A stretch of 64,000 nucleotides of DNA from JBELMB01 sp042088665 (GTDB lineage: Bacteria; Pseudomonadota; Alphaproteobacteria; Rhodobacterales; Rhodobacteraceae): positions 1 to 64,000 of the forward strand of contig JBELMB010000005.1 of assembly GCA_042088665.1 (NCBI GenBank), written 5' to 3'. A program made the position numbers and the translations under genes. Within the stretch, counting starts at the first letter, position 1, and each line of letters opens with the position of its first letter. The notes below the pieces were generated by a model. The model saw only the letters and a list, made by a program, of their open reading frames with translations. It made no database searches and was not told the origin of the DNA. Positions 23,326 to 31,751 of this stretch are shown here, piece after piece.

Positions 23326-25186
23326 ATCGTCCTTCGATGTGATTGTGATTGGTGGAGGGCATGCCGGGACTGAAGCCGCGGCAGCTGCCGCACGGATGGG
23401 CGCACGAACAGCACTTGTGACACTAAAGGTCCAAGATCTAGGTGTCATGTCCTGCAATCCGGCAATTGGCGGACTTGGCAAAGGTCATCTCGTACGAGAA
23501 ATTGATGCATTAGATGGCGTCATGGGGCGTGTCGCAGATTTTGCTGGAATCCAGTTTCGACTGTTGAACCGGCGAAAGGGCCCCGCGGTCCAGGGCCCTA
23601 GAACGCAAGCAGATAGATCCAGGTATGCATTAGGCATGCAAAAGGCGCTGGCCGCACAAGAAAATCTGTGGATCATTGAATCCGAAGTTGTCGACTTTGT
23701 TTTATCTGGTGATCGGGTTACCGGGATCGTCACCGCTCAGGATGAAACCATCAGTGCAAGTTCCGTAATTTTGACAAGCGGTACATTCTTGCGCGGTGTA
23801 ATTCATATCGGCCATCAACAAATACCAGGTGGCCGTATGGGTGATAAGTCTTCGACGCGTCTCGCGCAACGCGTTGATGAGCTTGGGTTGCCGCTTGGAA
23901 GGTTAAAAACTGGTACGCCACCTCGTCTTGATGGACGGACGATTGACTGGTCCCGACTGGAGTCTCAGCCAGGCGATGATGACCCCGTGATGTTTTCCTT
24001 TCTTTCTGAGACACCGGTTGCACGTCAAATTTCATGTGGGATCACACATACGAACGCGCAAACACATGATATTATTCGTGAAAACCTGGATCAATCGGCG
24101 ATGTATGGTGGGCGTATTGATGGCGTTGGCCCAAGATATTGCCCTTCGATAGAAGACAAGGTTGTTCGCTTCTCAGAGAAGGATTCGCATCAGATCTTTC
24201 TTGAACCGGAAGGTTTAGATACGCACTCTGTTTATCCAAACGGCATTTCTACGTCGCTCCCGGCTGACATACAGGAGTCCTACGTTGCTTCGATTGAGGG
24301 GCTTGAAGAAGCAAAAATCCTGCAGTTGGGATATGCCATTGAGTATGACTATGTGGATCCTCGGGCGCTTTACTCGACCCTTGCGCTGCGCGAAGTGGAC
24401 GGGTTGTTCCTTGCTGGTCAGATTAATGGAACCACCGGGTATGAAGAAGCCGCTGCGCAAGGTTTTGTTGCTGGTCTAAATGCGGCAGCTGCATCATTAG
24501 GCCATGATGCGATCCGCTTTCCTCGGAGCGAGAGTTATATCGGTGTTATGATAGACGATTTGACGACCCGCGGTGTGGCTGAACCTTATCGGATGTTCAC
24601 AAGCCGAGCGGAGTTTCGTCTCTCCTTGAGGGCGGACAATGCGGATCAACGTTTGACGCCTGTCGGCGAGGCGCTGGGTTGTGTTGCGAAAGAACGGTGG
24701 GATGTTTTCAGGAAGAAGCTTGATGATCTTAAAGCTGGTCAAGAAACTCTGGATTCTTTGACAGTGTCCCAAACTGATTACGATATTCTAGGTTTGACAC
24801 CGGGTCGTGATGGTCAGAAACGTACTGCATACAATTTGCTGTCACAGAAAAACGTCTCTTTTCAAAGTCTGCTACAGGTTTTCGACACGCTTTCTAGCGT
24901 TCCGCCAAGCATAGGGGCGCAGCTTGAAAAAGAAGCCATGTATGAAAGCTACATTGCACGCCAGCAAAGAGATATAGACGTCTTGAAGCGTGATGAAGGC
25001 GTTATGATCCCGTGTGATTTCGATTATTCCGCTGTCAGCAGCTTGTCAAAAGAACTGCAATCGAAGCTGGACCAGTCCAGACCTGAGACGATCGCCCAAG
25101 CTTCCAGGGTGGATGGTATGACGCCGACAGGGTTACTGTTAATTTTGTCCAGATTGAGGCATTTGGGGAAATCTGCAGTCGCATGA
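23318..25186 (+). CDS. mnmG: tRNA uridine-5-carboxymethylaminomethyl modification enzyme MnmG (GidA)
   Basis: An FAD-binding partner of MnmE in wobble-uridine modification. The protein begins MKQSSFDVIVIGGGHAGTEA, with the GxGxxG dinucleotide motif. The family stretches VMSCNPAIGGLGKGHLVREI, FRLLNRRKGPAVQGPRTQAD and CPSIEDKVVRF follow, as does GQINGTTGYEEAAAQGFVAG. The end is LTPTGLLLIL-like with the C-terminal helical domain. I prefer the GTG at 23318 because GGAG sits 8 bases upstream; the GTG at 23309 has no room for a ribosome-binding site and would add MFH. The start codon is inside a parS palindrome. The stop overlaps rsmG by ATGA. Confidence 0.96.
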   Translation: MKQSSFDVIVIGGGHAGTEAAAAAARMGARTALVTLKVQDLGVMSCNPAIGGLGKGHLVREIDALDGVMGRVADFAGIQFRLLNRRKGPAVQGPRTQADRSRYALGMQKALAAQENLWIIESEVVDFVLSGDRVTGIVTAQDETISASSVILTSGTFLRGVIHIGHQQIPGGRMGDKSSTRLAQRVDELGLPLGRLKTGTPPRLDGRTIDWSRLESQPGDDDPVMFSFLSETPVARQISCGITHTNAQTHDIIRENLDQSAMYGGRIDGVGPRYCPSIEDKVVRFSEKDSHQIFLEPEGLDTHSVYPNGISTSLPADIQESYVASIEGLEEAKILQLGYAIEYDYVDPRALYSTLALREVDGLFLAGQINGTTGYEEAAAQGFVAGLNAAAASLGHDAIRFPRSESYIGVMIDDLTTRGVAEPYRMFTSRAEFRLSLRADNADQRLTPVGEALGCVAKERWDVFRKKLDDLKAGQETLDSLTVSQTDYDILGLTPGRDGQKRTAYNLLSQKNVSFQSLLQVFDTLSSVPPSIGAQLEKEAMYESYIARQQRDIDVLKRDEGVMIPCDFDYSAVSSLSKELQSKLDQSRPETIAQASRVDGMTPTGLLLILSRLRHLGKSAVA

Positions 25187-25800
25187 ATGTCGGAAAGCAA
25201 TCTAGTACAGTTGTTTCACGTGAAACATCGGAGCTTCTAGAGACCCATCTGCGTCTTCTGAGAAAATGGTCACCAAAGATCAACCTTGTCTCAGCAAGCA
25301 GTTTAGAGCATGCCGAAACGCGGCACACAAAAGATTCTGTACAGATCCTCAATCATATCCCCGCCGATACAAAGACTTACGTTGACCTGGGCACTGGTGG
25401 CGGCTTCCCCGGACTGGTGATCGCAATTCTCATGAAAGAGCGTATGCCTCACGTAAGAACCCACCTCGTTGAATCTGACACGAGAAAAGCAACGTTTCTC
25501 AGGACGGTCATCCGTGAAACAGGACTACAGACTGTTGTACACACAGAGCGCATTGAAACACTTCAAAGTCTCAATGCGGATGCCGTTTCTGCGCGGGCGT
25601 TGGCGCCTCTCCCGCCTCTCCTTGGCCTTGCGTACAGGCATTTGGCGAAAGACGGTCATTGCCTGTTTCTAAAAGGACAGTCTTGGCAAAAAGAGTTGCA
25701 AGACGCCTCCAGCGAATGGCAATTTTCGCATACAGCGCATACAAGTGAGTCTGACGCAAACGCCGTTCTCCTAGACATACGAGACCTTTCCCATGCCTGA
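25183..25800 (+). CDS. rsmG: 16S rRNA (guanine527-N7)-methyltransferase RsmG (GidB)
   Basis: RsmG methylates G527 of 16S rRNA; its loss gives low-level streptomycin resistance in several bacteria. The 205-residue protein shows LLRKWSPKINLVSASS, the SAM-binding motif TYVDLGTGGGFPGLVIAILM, and HLVESDTRKATFLRTVIRET. SARALAPLPPLLGLAY and the GQSWQKEL segment complete the family pattern. It overlaps mnmG by 4 bases and parA by 8, so the mnmG-rsmG-parA-parB row is probably one transcript. A perfect parS site is encoded by its codons for VSRET. Confidence 0.95.
   Translation: MNVGKQSSTVVSRETSELLETHLRLLRKWSPKINLVSASSLEHAETRHTKDSVQILNHIPADTKTYVDLGTGGGFPGLVIAILMKERMPHVRTHLVESDTRKATFLRTVIRETGLQTVVHTERIETLQSLNADAVSARALAPLPPLLGLAYRHLAKDGHCLFLKGQSWQKELQDASSEWQFSHTAHTSESDANAVLLDIRDLSHA
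25212..25227. promoter_or_regulatory. parS centromere site (perfect consensus) inside rsmG
   Basis: A second exact TGTTTCACGTGAAACA palindrome, 1.9 kb from the first. It lies within the first 15 codons of rsmG and about 580 bp before parA. The reading frame tolerates it as Val-Ser-Arg-Glu-Thr. Confidence 0.96.
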
Positions 25801-26602
25801 TGCTATGCCCATTTCCAGACCCCGAATAATTGCTGTGGCCAACCAGAAAGGCGGGGTTGGAAAGACCACAACTGCGATCAATCTTGGTGCGGCTTTGGGT
25901 GAGCGGGGTCAAAAGGTGCTTGTCGTGGATCTCGATCCGCAGGGAAACGCATCGACGGGTCTTGGGATCGAACCCCAGGACCGGGAACATACAACATACG
26001 ATCTGCTGCTCGACGAAGCAGAACTCGACGAAGTTATCCTCGAAACAGCGACTCCCAATCTGTTTCTCATTCCGTCGACCGTGGATCTCAGTTCTGCGGA
26101 TATCGAATTGATCTCAAACGAAAAACGCAGCTTTCTGCTGCACGATGCGTTGCGCCAGAACCAAATGCAAAGCCGTGGGTTTGACGTGATCCTGATCGAT
26201 TGCCCACCTTCGTTAAACTTACTCACAGTCAACGCAATGGTCGCGTCGCATTCTGTGCTTGTTCCGTTGCAGAGTGAGTTTTTTGCACTCGAAGGCCTAT
26301 CTCAACTGATGCTCACAATCCGTGAGGTCCGTCAGTCGGCCAACCCCAACCTGCGTATCGAAGGCATCGTCTTGACGATGTACGACGCGCGCAACAACCT
26401 GTCTCAACATGTCGAGGCGGATGCCCGGGCAAACCTTGGCGATCTGGTCTTTTCGACAGTGATCCCACGCAATGTCCGTGTCAGCGAGGCACCGTCCTAT
26501 GCCCTTTCTGTTTTGAATTACGACAGCGGTTCAAAGGGCGCAGCAGCCTATCGGGCTCTTGCGGAAGAATTGGTAAAGAAAAACGAAAAGCGCGCCGCGT
26601 AA
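25793..26602 (+). CDS. parA: Chromosome-partitioning ATPase ParA
   Basis: ParA is a deviant-Walker ATPase that segregates origins together with ParB and parS. The 269-residue protein has PRIIAVANQKGGVGKTTTAI (the KGGVGKTT loop), VLVVDLDPQGNASTGLGI, and FDVILIDCPPSLNLLTVNAM (Walker B). PLQSEFFALEGLSQLMLTI and the RNNLSQHVEADARANLGD region are typical of chromosomal ParA/Soj. Two in-frame ATGs (25793, 25805) are possible; the first overlaps the rsmG stop by 8 bases. parB follows 21 bp later. Confidence 0.97.
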   Translation: MPDAMPISRPRIIAVANQKGGVGKTTTAINLGAALGERGQKVLVVDLDPQGNASTGLGIEPQDREHTTYDLLLDEAELDEVILETATPNLFLIPSTVDLSSADIELISNEKRSFLLHDALRQNQMQSRGFDVILIDCPPSLNLLTVNAMVASHSVLVPLQSEFFALEGLSQLMLTIREVRQSANPNLRIEGIVLTMYDARNNLSQHVEADARANLGDLVFSTVIPRNVRVSEAPSYALSVLNYDSGSKGAAAYRALAEELVKKNEKRAA

Positions 26603-26623
26603 CCAAAAGACTGGAGGCACAAC

Positions 26624-27526
26624 ATGGCAGACAAAAAAGACTCGCGCCGGGGCTTGGGTCGTGGACTTTCGGCACTGATGGCAGACGTCGGCCCCTTGAC
26701 GGAGTCCAAGCCCGAGGAGCGGGACGCCCTGTCGCGCATGGTGCCGATTGAACATTTGCGGCCCAACCCTGATCAGCCACGCCGTACTTTTTCTGAAGCA
26801 CATCTTGAGGATTTGACCAATTCGATCAGAACGAAGGGTGTGCTCCAACCGCTGATTGTTCGGCCCGATCCAAAAGAAGAGACACGTTTCGAAATCGTTG
26901 CTGGTGAACGGCGGTGGCGTGCGGCGCAAGCTGCCCAACTCCACGAAGTCCCCGTTCTCGTTCGCGAATTTTCGGACACAGAAGTGCTCGAAGTTGCGAT
27001 CATCGAAAATATTCAGCGCGCCGATCTGAACCCGATTGAAGAAGCTGCAGGCTATCGCCAGCTGATGTTCAAGTTTGGACATACACAGGAAAAACTTGCC
27101 GAAGCCTTGGGCAAAAGCCGAAGCCATATCGCAAACCTTATGCGTCTTCTGAACTTGCCGGATTCTGTGCAAACGCTTGTGACCGAAGGGACGCTGAGCG
27201 CCGGTCATGCCCGTGCTCTGATCACCGCTCCAAATCCGGAAGAAGCCGCGCGGATGGTCGTTGAAAAAGGCCTCTCGGTTCGAGACACAGAAAAGCTTGT
27301 CAAGACGGATCCTGGCTTGCAGCCTCGCAAAAAACCCATCGAAGGTGGATTTGAGGTCGACAAGGACGCGGACACCAAGGCACTTGAAAGCGACCTAGGC
27401 GCTGCGCTGTCAATGAAGGTCAAGATTGACCACAAGCCGGGTCAGGACAAAGGGCGCATTTCGATTTCCTACGACACCTTGGAACAGCTGGACAGCCTCT
27501 GTGCCTTGCTGAGCATGCCTCGCTAG
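26624..27526 (+). CDS. parB: Chromosome-partitioning protein ParB
   Basis: ParB binds parS, spreads along DNA as a CTP-dependent clamp and stimulates ParA. Features of the 300-residue chain: a basic N-terminal box that may contact ParA (RRGLGRGLSALMADV), the ParB N domain with IEHLRPNPDQPRR and the CTP-site motif FEIVAGERRWRAAQAA, and IIENIQRADLNPIEEAAGYR. The helix-turn-helix region is EKLAEALGKSRSHIANLMRL, and the C-terminal part is a dimerisation domain. Its stop overlaps the convergent hemW stop by 4 bases (CTAG). The cognate parS sites are in mnmG, rsmG and probably coaE. Confidence 0.97.
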   Translation: MADKKDSRRGLGRGLSALMADVGPLTESKPEERDALSRMVPIEHLRPNPDQPRRTFSEAHLEDLTNSIRTKGVLQPLIVRPDPKEETRFEIVAGERRWRAAQAAQLHEVPVLVREFSDTEVLEVAIIENIQRADLNPIEEAAGYRQLMFKFGHTQEKLAEALGKSRSHIANLMRLLNLPDSVQTLVTEGTLSAGHARALITAPNPEEAARMVVEKGLSVRDTEKLVKTDPGLQPRKKPIEGGFEVDKDADTKALESDLGAALSMKVKIDHKPGQDKGRISISYDTLEQLDSLCALLSMPR

Positions 27527-28683
27527 TTGGAATTTATAAGCCGGTCGAGAACGGCATTCAAAACCAACCGGCCTTTGGACGTCACCCACAGGTGTTCTGC
27601 ATCTGATCGAACAAAGGCGAGCTCAGCCATGTCCTTCAACGCTGTCTGCCCAACAACGTCATCGCATATATTGTGTAATCTTTGCCAAGAAACACCTTCA
27701 TTTAGACGAAGACCCATCATGAGGTATTCGATGGCCTGATCTTGGTCCGAAATGGGCGAAGCATCCTCGTCACCATTCTGTGCTTCCACCGCGTTCAGCC
27801 AGGCGCCGGGCTGCCGATAGGCGACGGTTTCCAACCGCTGCCCTTCTCGAGTGATACGCCCGTGAGCCCCCGGACCAACGCCAACCCAGTCTCCCGACCG
27901 CCAGTAGACGAGGTTGTGTCGCGCCTCGGCCCCCGGACGCGCGTGGTTCGAGACCTCGTAGGCTGGCATCCCGGCTTCGTCGCAAATGGTTTGAGTCAAC
28001 TCGAACATATCCGCGCTCAACCCCTCTTCGGGCAGGCCGCGCAATCCACCTTTGTTGGCCCGGTCCCAGAACGCGGTCCCTGGTTCAATCGTCAATTGGT
28101 ACAGCGACAGATGGTCCGCGGCCATATCAAGGGCAGAGCGCAACTCGTCTTCCCAAGCGGCAAGACTCTGGTTCTGTCGCGCGTAAATCAAATCAAAACT
28201 CACACGGTCAAAAACTGACCGCGCCAGTGAAAACGCCGATTTGGCTTCGTCAACATCGTGCAATCGCCCCAGTTGACGCAAGTCGTCCTCTCGCAAGGCC
28301 TGTACACCCAACGAGACGCGGGTCACGCCTGCCCGTGCATATCCCTCAAAACGTGCGGCCTCGACAGAGCGGGGGTTGGCCTCCAGTGTGATCTCGATGT
28401 CATTGGCCCAGACCCAACTGTCACGCGCTGCCTCCAGCACCGTGCTCACTGTCTCGGCCTGCATCAGGGAGGGCGTACCACCGCCAAAAAAGATCGATCC
28501 CAACACGCGGTCCGGGGTCATCGCAGCGTAGCGTCGGACTTCCTTTGCCAGGGCGTCACCCCACCGTCGCTGGTCAATGCCAGAGACCACATGGCTGTTG
28601 AAGTCGCAGTAGGGGCACTTGGCCTCGCAAAAAGGCCAATGCACATAGAGGCCAAAGCCCCCTAGCTGCCAGGGTTCAAGCAA
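27523..28683 (-). CDS. hemW: Radical SAM protein HemW (HemN-like, haem chaperone family)
   Basis: HemW proteins resemble the oxygen-independent coproporphyrinogen III oxidase HemN but act as haem-binding chaperones in the studied cases. The radical-SAM cluster motif is HWPFCEAKCPYCDFNSHV near the N-terminus. SIFFGGGTPSLMQAETV and ITLEANPRSVEAARFEGYAR, RVSLGVQALREDDLRQLGRL follow. A winged-helix-like C-terminal domain ends the chain. The open frame extends about 46 codons upstream into rdgB; the TTG at 28683, overlapping the rdgB stop by 8 bases, gives MLEPWQLGGFGLYVHW and a normal 386-residue length, so I prefer it. An ATG at 28713 is the main alternative. The start is therefore uncertain. 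Confidence 0.9.
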   Translation of the reverse strand: MLEPWQLGGFGLYVHWPFCEAKCPYCDFNSHVVSGIDQRRWGDALAKEVRRYAAMTPDRVLGSIFFGGGTPSLMQAETVSTVLEAARDSWVWANDIEITLEANPRSVEAARFEGYARAGVTRVSLGVQALREDDLRQLGRLHDVDEAKSAFSLARSVFDRVSFDLIYARQNQSLAAWEDELRSALDMAADHLSLYQLTIEPGTAFWDRANKGGLRGLPEEGLSADMFELTQTICDEAGMPAYEVSNHARPGAEARHNLVYWRSGDWVGVGPGAHGRITREGQRLETVAYRQPGAWLNAVEAQNGDEDASPISDQDQAIEYLMMGLRLNEGVSWQRLHNICDDVVGQTALKDMAELAFVRSDAEHLWVTSKGRLVLNAVLDRLINSN

Positions 28684-29287
28684 AACAGCCGTCGACCAGT
28701 TTACGGAAGGCATCCGCGCGGTGGCTGATCTTGTTCTTTTCCCAGCGGTCCATTTCACCAAAGGTGATCTCGTATCCTTCGGGCTGAAAGATCGGGTCGT
28801 ACCCGTGGCCCTGATCGCCACGCATGGGCCAGACCACCTGTCCTTCCATCACGCCGGGGAACATGGCATCCTCGCCATCTGGCCAGGCCAGTACAAGCGT
28901 GCAGCAGAACCGTGCGGTCCAGGGTTTCGGCGCGTCCCGTTCCAGCAGGAGCTTGTGGCTCTTTTCCATTGCCATCACAAAATCGCGGCCGGTCTCTGTT
29001 TCCGCCCAATCCGCGGTATAGACACCGGGCGCCTTGTCCAGACCGTCGATCTCTATCCCGGAATCATCCGCAAGCGCCGGAAGACCCGTTGCCTGCGCTG
29101 CGGCGTGGGCCTTGATCCGGGCGTTCTCGATAAAGGTCGTGCCGGTTTCCTCGGGCTCTGGCAGGTTCATGCTCGCTGCCCCCACACAGGAGATACCGTA
29201 GGGTTCCAGCAAGTGCCGCATCTCGTCGAGCTTGCCCTGGTTGTGGGTGGCGACCAACAGTTGGTCGCCCTTGAACACCCGCGTCAT
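28676..29287 (-). CDS. rdgB: XTP/dITP diphosphatase (RdgB/HAM1 family)
   Basis: RdgB hydrolyses deaminated purine nucleotides (XTP, dITP) to keep them out of DNA. The 203-residue protein starts with KGDQLLVATHNQGKLDEMRH, the HAM1 (S/T)xNxxK-type N-terminus. GTTFIENARIKAHAAAQATG and LPALADDSGIEIDGLDKAPG follow. The C-terminal GYDPIFQPEGYEITFGEM and KNKISHRADAFRKLV are family hallmarks. It overlaps rph upstream (ATGA) and hemW downstream. Confidence 0.95.
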   Translation of the reverse strand: MTRVFKGDQLLVATHNQGKLDEMRHLLEPYGISCVGAASMNLPEPEETGTTFIENARIKAHAAAQATGLPALADDSGIEIDGLDKAPGVYTADWAETETGRDFVMAMEKSHKLLLERDAPKPWTARFCCTLVLAWPDGEDAMFPGVMEGQVVWPMRGDQGHGYDPIFQPEGYEITFGEMDRWEKNKISHRADAFRKLVDGCFA

Positions 29288-29997
29288 GCCAGCGCTGCCC
29301 GCTGTGCTGCAACAAGCTCACCAACACCTTTTTCCGCAAGGTCCATGAGCGAGTCCATCTGCGCACGGGAAAAGATCGTGCCCTCGGCACTCATCTGAAC
29401 TTCGATCAGGTGACCATCGCCGCGCAGGATGAAGTTTCCGTCGACACCGGCTTCGCTATCCTCTGGATAGTCGAGATCCAGCACCGCCTGACCTGCGTAA
29501 AGACCGCAGCTTACCGCCGCCACTTCGGAAATCAGCGGATCGGTCACAATGTCACCGGCCTTCATCAGCTTGTTCACTGCCATCCGCAGTGCAACCCAAC
29601 CGCCGGTGATAGAGGCGCAGCGCGTTCCCCCGTCCGCCTGAATCACGTCACAGTCGACAGTGATCTGACGTTCGCCCAGCGCATTGCGATCCACGCCGGC
29701 CCGCAGGGCGCGACCGATCAGGCGCTGGATTTCGACCGTGCGGCCGCCCTGTTTGCCCGCTTGCGCCTCGCGCCGCATCCGGCTGGAGGTCGAGCGCGGC
29801 AACATTCCGTATTCGGCTGTGACCCAGCCTTGTCCCGATCCTTTGACAAATGGCGGCACCCGCTCTTCGAGCGAGGCAGTGCACAGCACATGTGTGTCGC
29901 CCATTTTGATCATGCACGAGCCTTCCGCGTGCTTGGTCACTCCGGTTTCAATTGAAACCTGTCGCATTTCGCTTAATTCTCGTCCCGACGGTCGCAT
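29284..29997 (-). CDS. rph: Ribonuclease PH
   Basis: RNase PH is a phosphate-dependent exonuclease that trims tRNA 3' ends. The 237-residue protein begins MRPSGRELSEMRQVSIETGV. It has the phosphorolytic core GSCMIKMGDTHVLCTASLEE, EYGMLPRSTSSRMRREAQAG, GRTVEIQRLIGRALRAGVD, and DCDVIQADGGTRCASITGGW. I chose the ATG at 29997 because AAGGA is six bases upstream; another ATG lies two codons earlier. It diverges from hrcA with a 110-bp gap and is followed by rdgB in a coupled unit. Confidence 0.95.
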   Translation of the reverse strand: MRPSGRELSEMRQVSIETGVTKHAEGSCMIKMGDTHVLCTASLEERVPPFVKGSGQGWVTAEYGMLPRSTSSRMRREAQAGKQGGRTVEIQRLIGRALRAGVDRNALGERQITVDCDVIQADGGTRCASITGGWVALRMAVNKLMKAGDIVTDPLISEVAAVSCGLYAGQAVLDLDYPEDSEAGVDGNFILRGDGHLIEVQMSAEGTIFSRAQMDSLMDLAEKGVGELVAAQRAALA

Positions 29998-30107
29998 GGT
30001 CATTCCTTCCCGTTTGTGTTGTTCGGATAGACAGGCGACCATGGGGAGTGCAACCCTGTTTGACGTATCGAAGCCAACCCCTTTACTCCCGCCAAAGGGA
30101 ACCGCGC

Positions 30108-31175
30108 ATGACCGAGGCCAACAGCCTGCTGGCTGAAATGAATGATCGCTCTCGCGAAATCTTTCGCAGGGTGGTCGAAGGATACCTCGACAACGGGGAG
30201 CCGGTGGGCTCCCGGTCGCTGACGCGCACCCTGTCGGAAAAGATTTCGGCGGCCACGATTCGCAATGTCATGCAGGATCTGGAATTCCTCGGGCTGCTCG
30301 ACAGTCCGCATGTCAGTGCCGGTCGGATCCCGACGCATCTTGGCCTGCGGATGTTTGTCGATGGCTTGCTCGAAGTGCGGGACCTCGACGATACGGATCG
30401 GGAAAAGATCGACGCGACGGTTGGCGGCAACAGCCCCGATGTGAGCAGTCTGCTCGATGGGGTGGGCTCTGCGCTGTCCGGTGTGACACATGGGGCCTCA
30501 CTGGTGCTGACGCCCAAACATGAGGCACCGCTCAAACATATCGACTTTGTGAGCCTTGCGCAGGACCGTGCGCTGGTTGTCATCGTCTTTGCCGATGGGC
30601 ATGTTGAAAACCGCGTCTTTACGCCGCCCCCCGGCCTGACGCCCAGCGCGTTGCGCGAGGCCGCCAATTTCATCAACGCCTTTGTCGAGGGACGCACCCT
30701 GACGGATCTGCGCAGGGTCATCCAGACCGAGGTCGAAACTCGCCGCAGAGAAATCGACCGCCTTGCCGCTGATCTGATCGCTTCGGGGATTGCCGTCTGG
30801 GATGAGGCAGGTGATTCCTCTGGGCGGTTGATTGTTCGGGGCAGGGCAAACCTTCTGGATGAGGCCGCAGAACAAGAGCTGGACCGCATCCGTTCGCTGT
30901 TTGACGATCTGGAACGCAAGAATGACATCGCCGAATTTCTGGATCTCACCGAAGAAGGCGAAGGGGTGCGCATTTTTATTGGTTCAGAGAACAAACTTTT
31001 CTCACTTTCGGGTTCCTCTCTGGTGGTGTCTCCTTATATGAACGCAGACCGTAAGATCATCGGTGCGGTAGGTGTTATTGGGCCCACGCGCCTCAACTAT
31101 GGGCGCATCGTGCCGATCGTGGATTATACAGCGCAGCTGGTCGGCAAGCTGATCGCCGACCGCAGCCAGGGGTGA
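30108..31175 (+). CDS. hrcA: Heat-inducible transcription repressor HrcA
   Basis: HrcA represses chaperone operons through CIRCE operators. The 355-residue protein has an N-terminal winged helix (LNDRSREIFRRVVEGY-like start; EPVGSRSLTRTLSEKISAAT; IRNVMQDLEFLGLLDSPHVS). GRIPTHLGLRMFVDGL follows, then the dimerisation and inserted domains and the C-terminal IGPTRLNYGRIVPIVDYTAQ. Upstream in-frame readings are ignored; the ATG at 30108 is preceded by AAGGGA. grpE follows after 3 bp. I see no CIRCE repeat in front of hrcA or elsewhere in the window. Confidence 0.95.
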   Translation: MTEANSLLAEMNDRSREIFRRVVEGYLDNGEPVGSRSLTRTLSEKISAATIRNVMQDLEFLGLLDSPHVSAGRIPTHLGLRMFVDGLLEVRDLDDTDREKIDATVGGNSPDVSSLLDGVGSALSGVTHGASLVLTPKHEAPLKHIDFVSLAQDRALVVIVFADGHVENRVFTPPPGLTPSALREAANFINAFVEGRTLTDLRRVIQTEVETRRREIDRLAADLIASGIAVWDEAGDSSGRLIVRGRANLLDEAAEQELDRIRSLFDDLERKNDIAEFLDLTEEGEGVRIFIGSENKLFSLSGSSLVVSPYMNADRKIIGAVGVIGPTRLNYGRIVPIVDYTAQLVGKLIADRSQG

Positions 31176-31178
31176 AGA

Positions 31179-31742
31179 ATGGCAGATCCAAAAGACAACG
31201 ATTTCCTGGACGACATCGCCAACGCAGAGGCAGAAGAACTGGCCGATGCGATGGAAGAAATCGATGAGGCGGACATGGAAGTGGATTCGTTGCGCGCAGA
31301 ACGCGACGAATTCAAGGACAAGTACATGCGTGCCCTTGCGGAGGCCGACAATGCCCGCAAGCGCGCCGCAAAAGACCGGCAAGAGGCACAGGCCTATGGT
31401 GGCACCCGGATCGCGCGCGATCTCTTGCCCGTCTATGACAATCTGAACCGCGCTTTGTTGGCGGCAAAGGAAGATGGCAGCAACGCCTCTGTCGCCTTGG
31501 TCGAAGGGGTAGAACTGACCCTCAAGGAGCTGCTGAACGTCTTTGACCGTCACGGCGTCACGCGTGTGACCCCGGAGGTCGGCGACCGCTTTGATCCGCA
31601 GATGCACGAAGCCATGTTCGAAGCACCTTTGCCCGGCACAGTGGCTGGTGAAATCATCCAGGTCTCGACCGAGGGATTTTTCCTGCACGAACGTCTGTTG
31701 CGGCCGGCGCAGGTTGGTGTCAGCTCCACACCTGCGCGCTAA
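31179..31742 (+). CDS. grpE: Nucleotide exchange factor GrpE
   Basis: GrpE releases ADP from DnaK in the Hsp70 cycle. The 187-residue protein has a long acidic N-terminal coiled coil (about residues 10-70, with LRAERDEFKDKYMRALAEAD and NARKRAAKDRQEA). A C-terminal beta domain contains PEVGDRFDPQMHEAMFEAPL and EGFFLHERLLRPAQVGV, the GrpE signature. It is the second gene of the hrcA-grpE unit; dnaK and dnaJ are not in the window. It converges on mutS with a 9-bp gap. Confidence 0.95.
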   Translation: MADPKDNDFLDDIANAEAEELADAMEEIDEADMEVDSLRAERDEFKDKYMRALAEADNARKRAAKDRQEAQAYGGTRIARDLLPVYDNLNRALLAAKEDGSNASVALVEGVELTLKELLNVFDRHGVTRVTPEVGDRFDPQMHEAMFEAPLPGTVAGEIIQVSTEGFFLHERLLRPAQVGVSSTPAR

Positions 31743-31751
31743 GGTCAGCGC

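Noticed and set aside
28684..28821. N-terminal extension of hemW into rdgB
   Set aside because: The added 46 residues are rdgB in another frame and do not resemble HemW; the SAM domain normally begins near the N-terminus.
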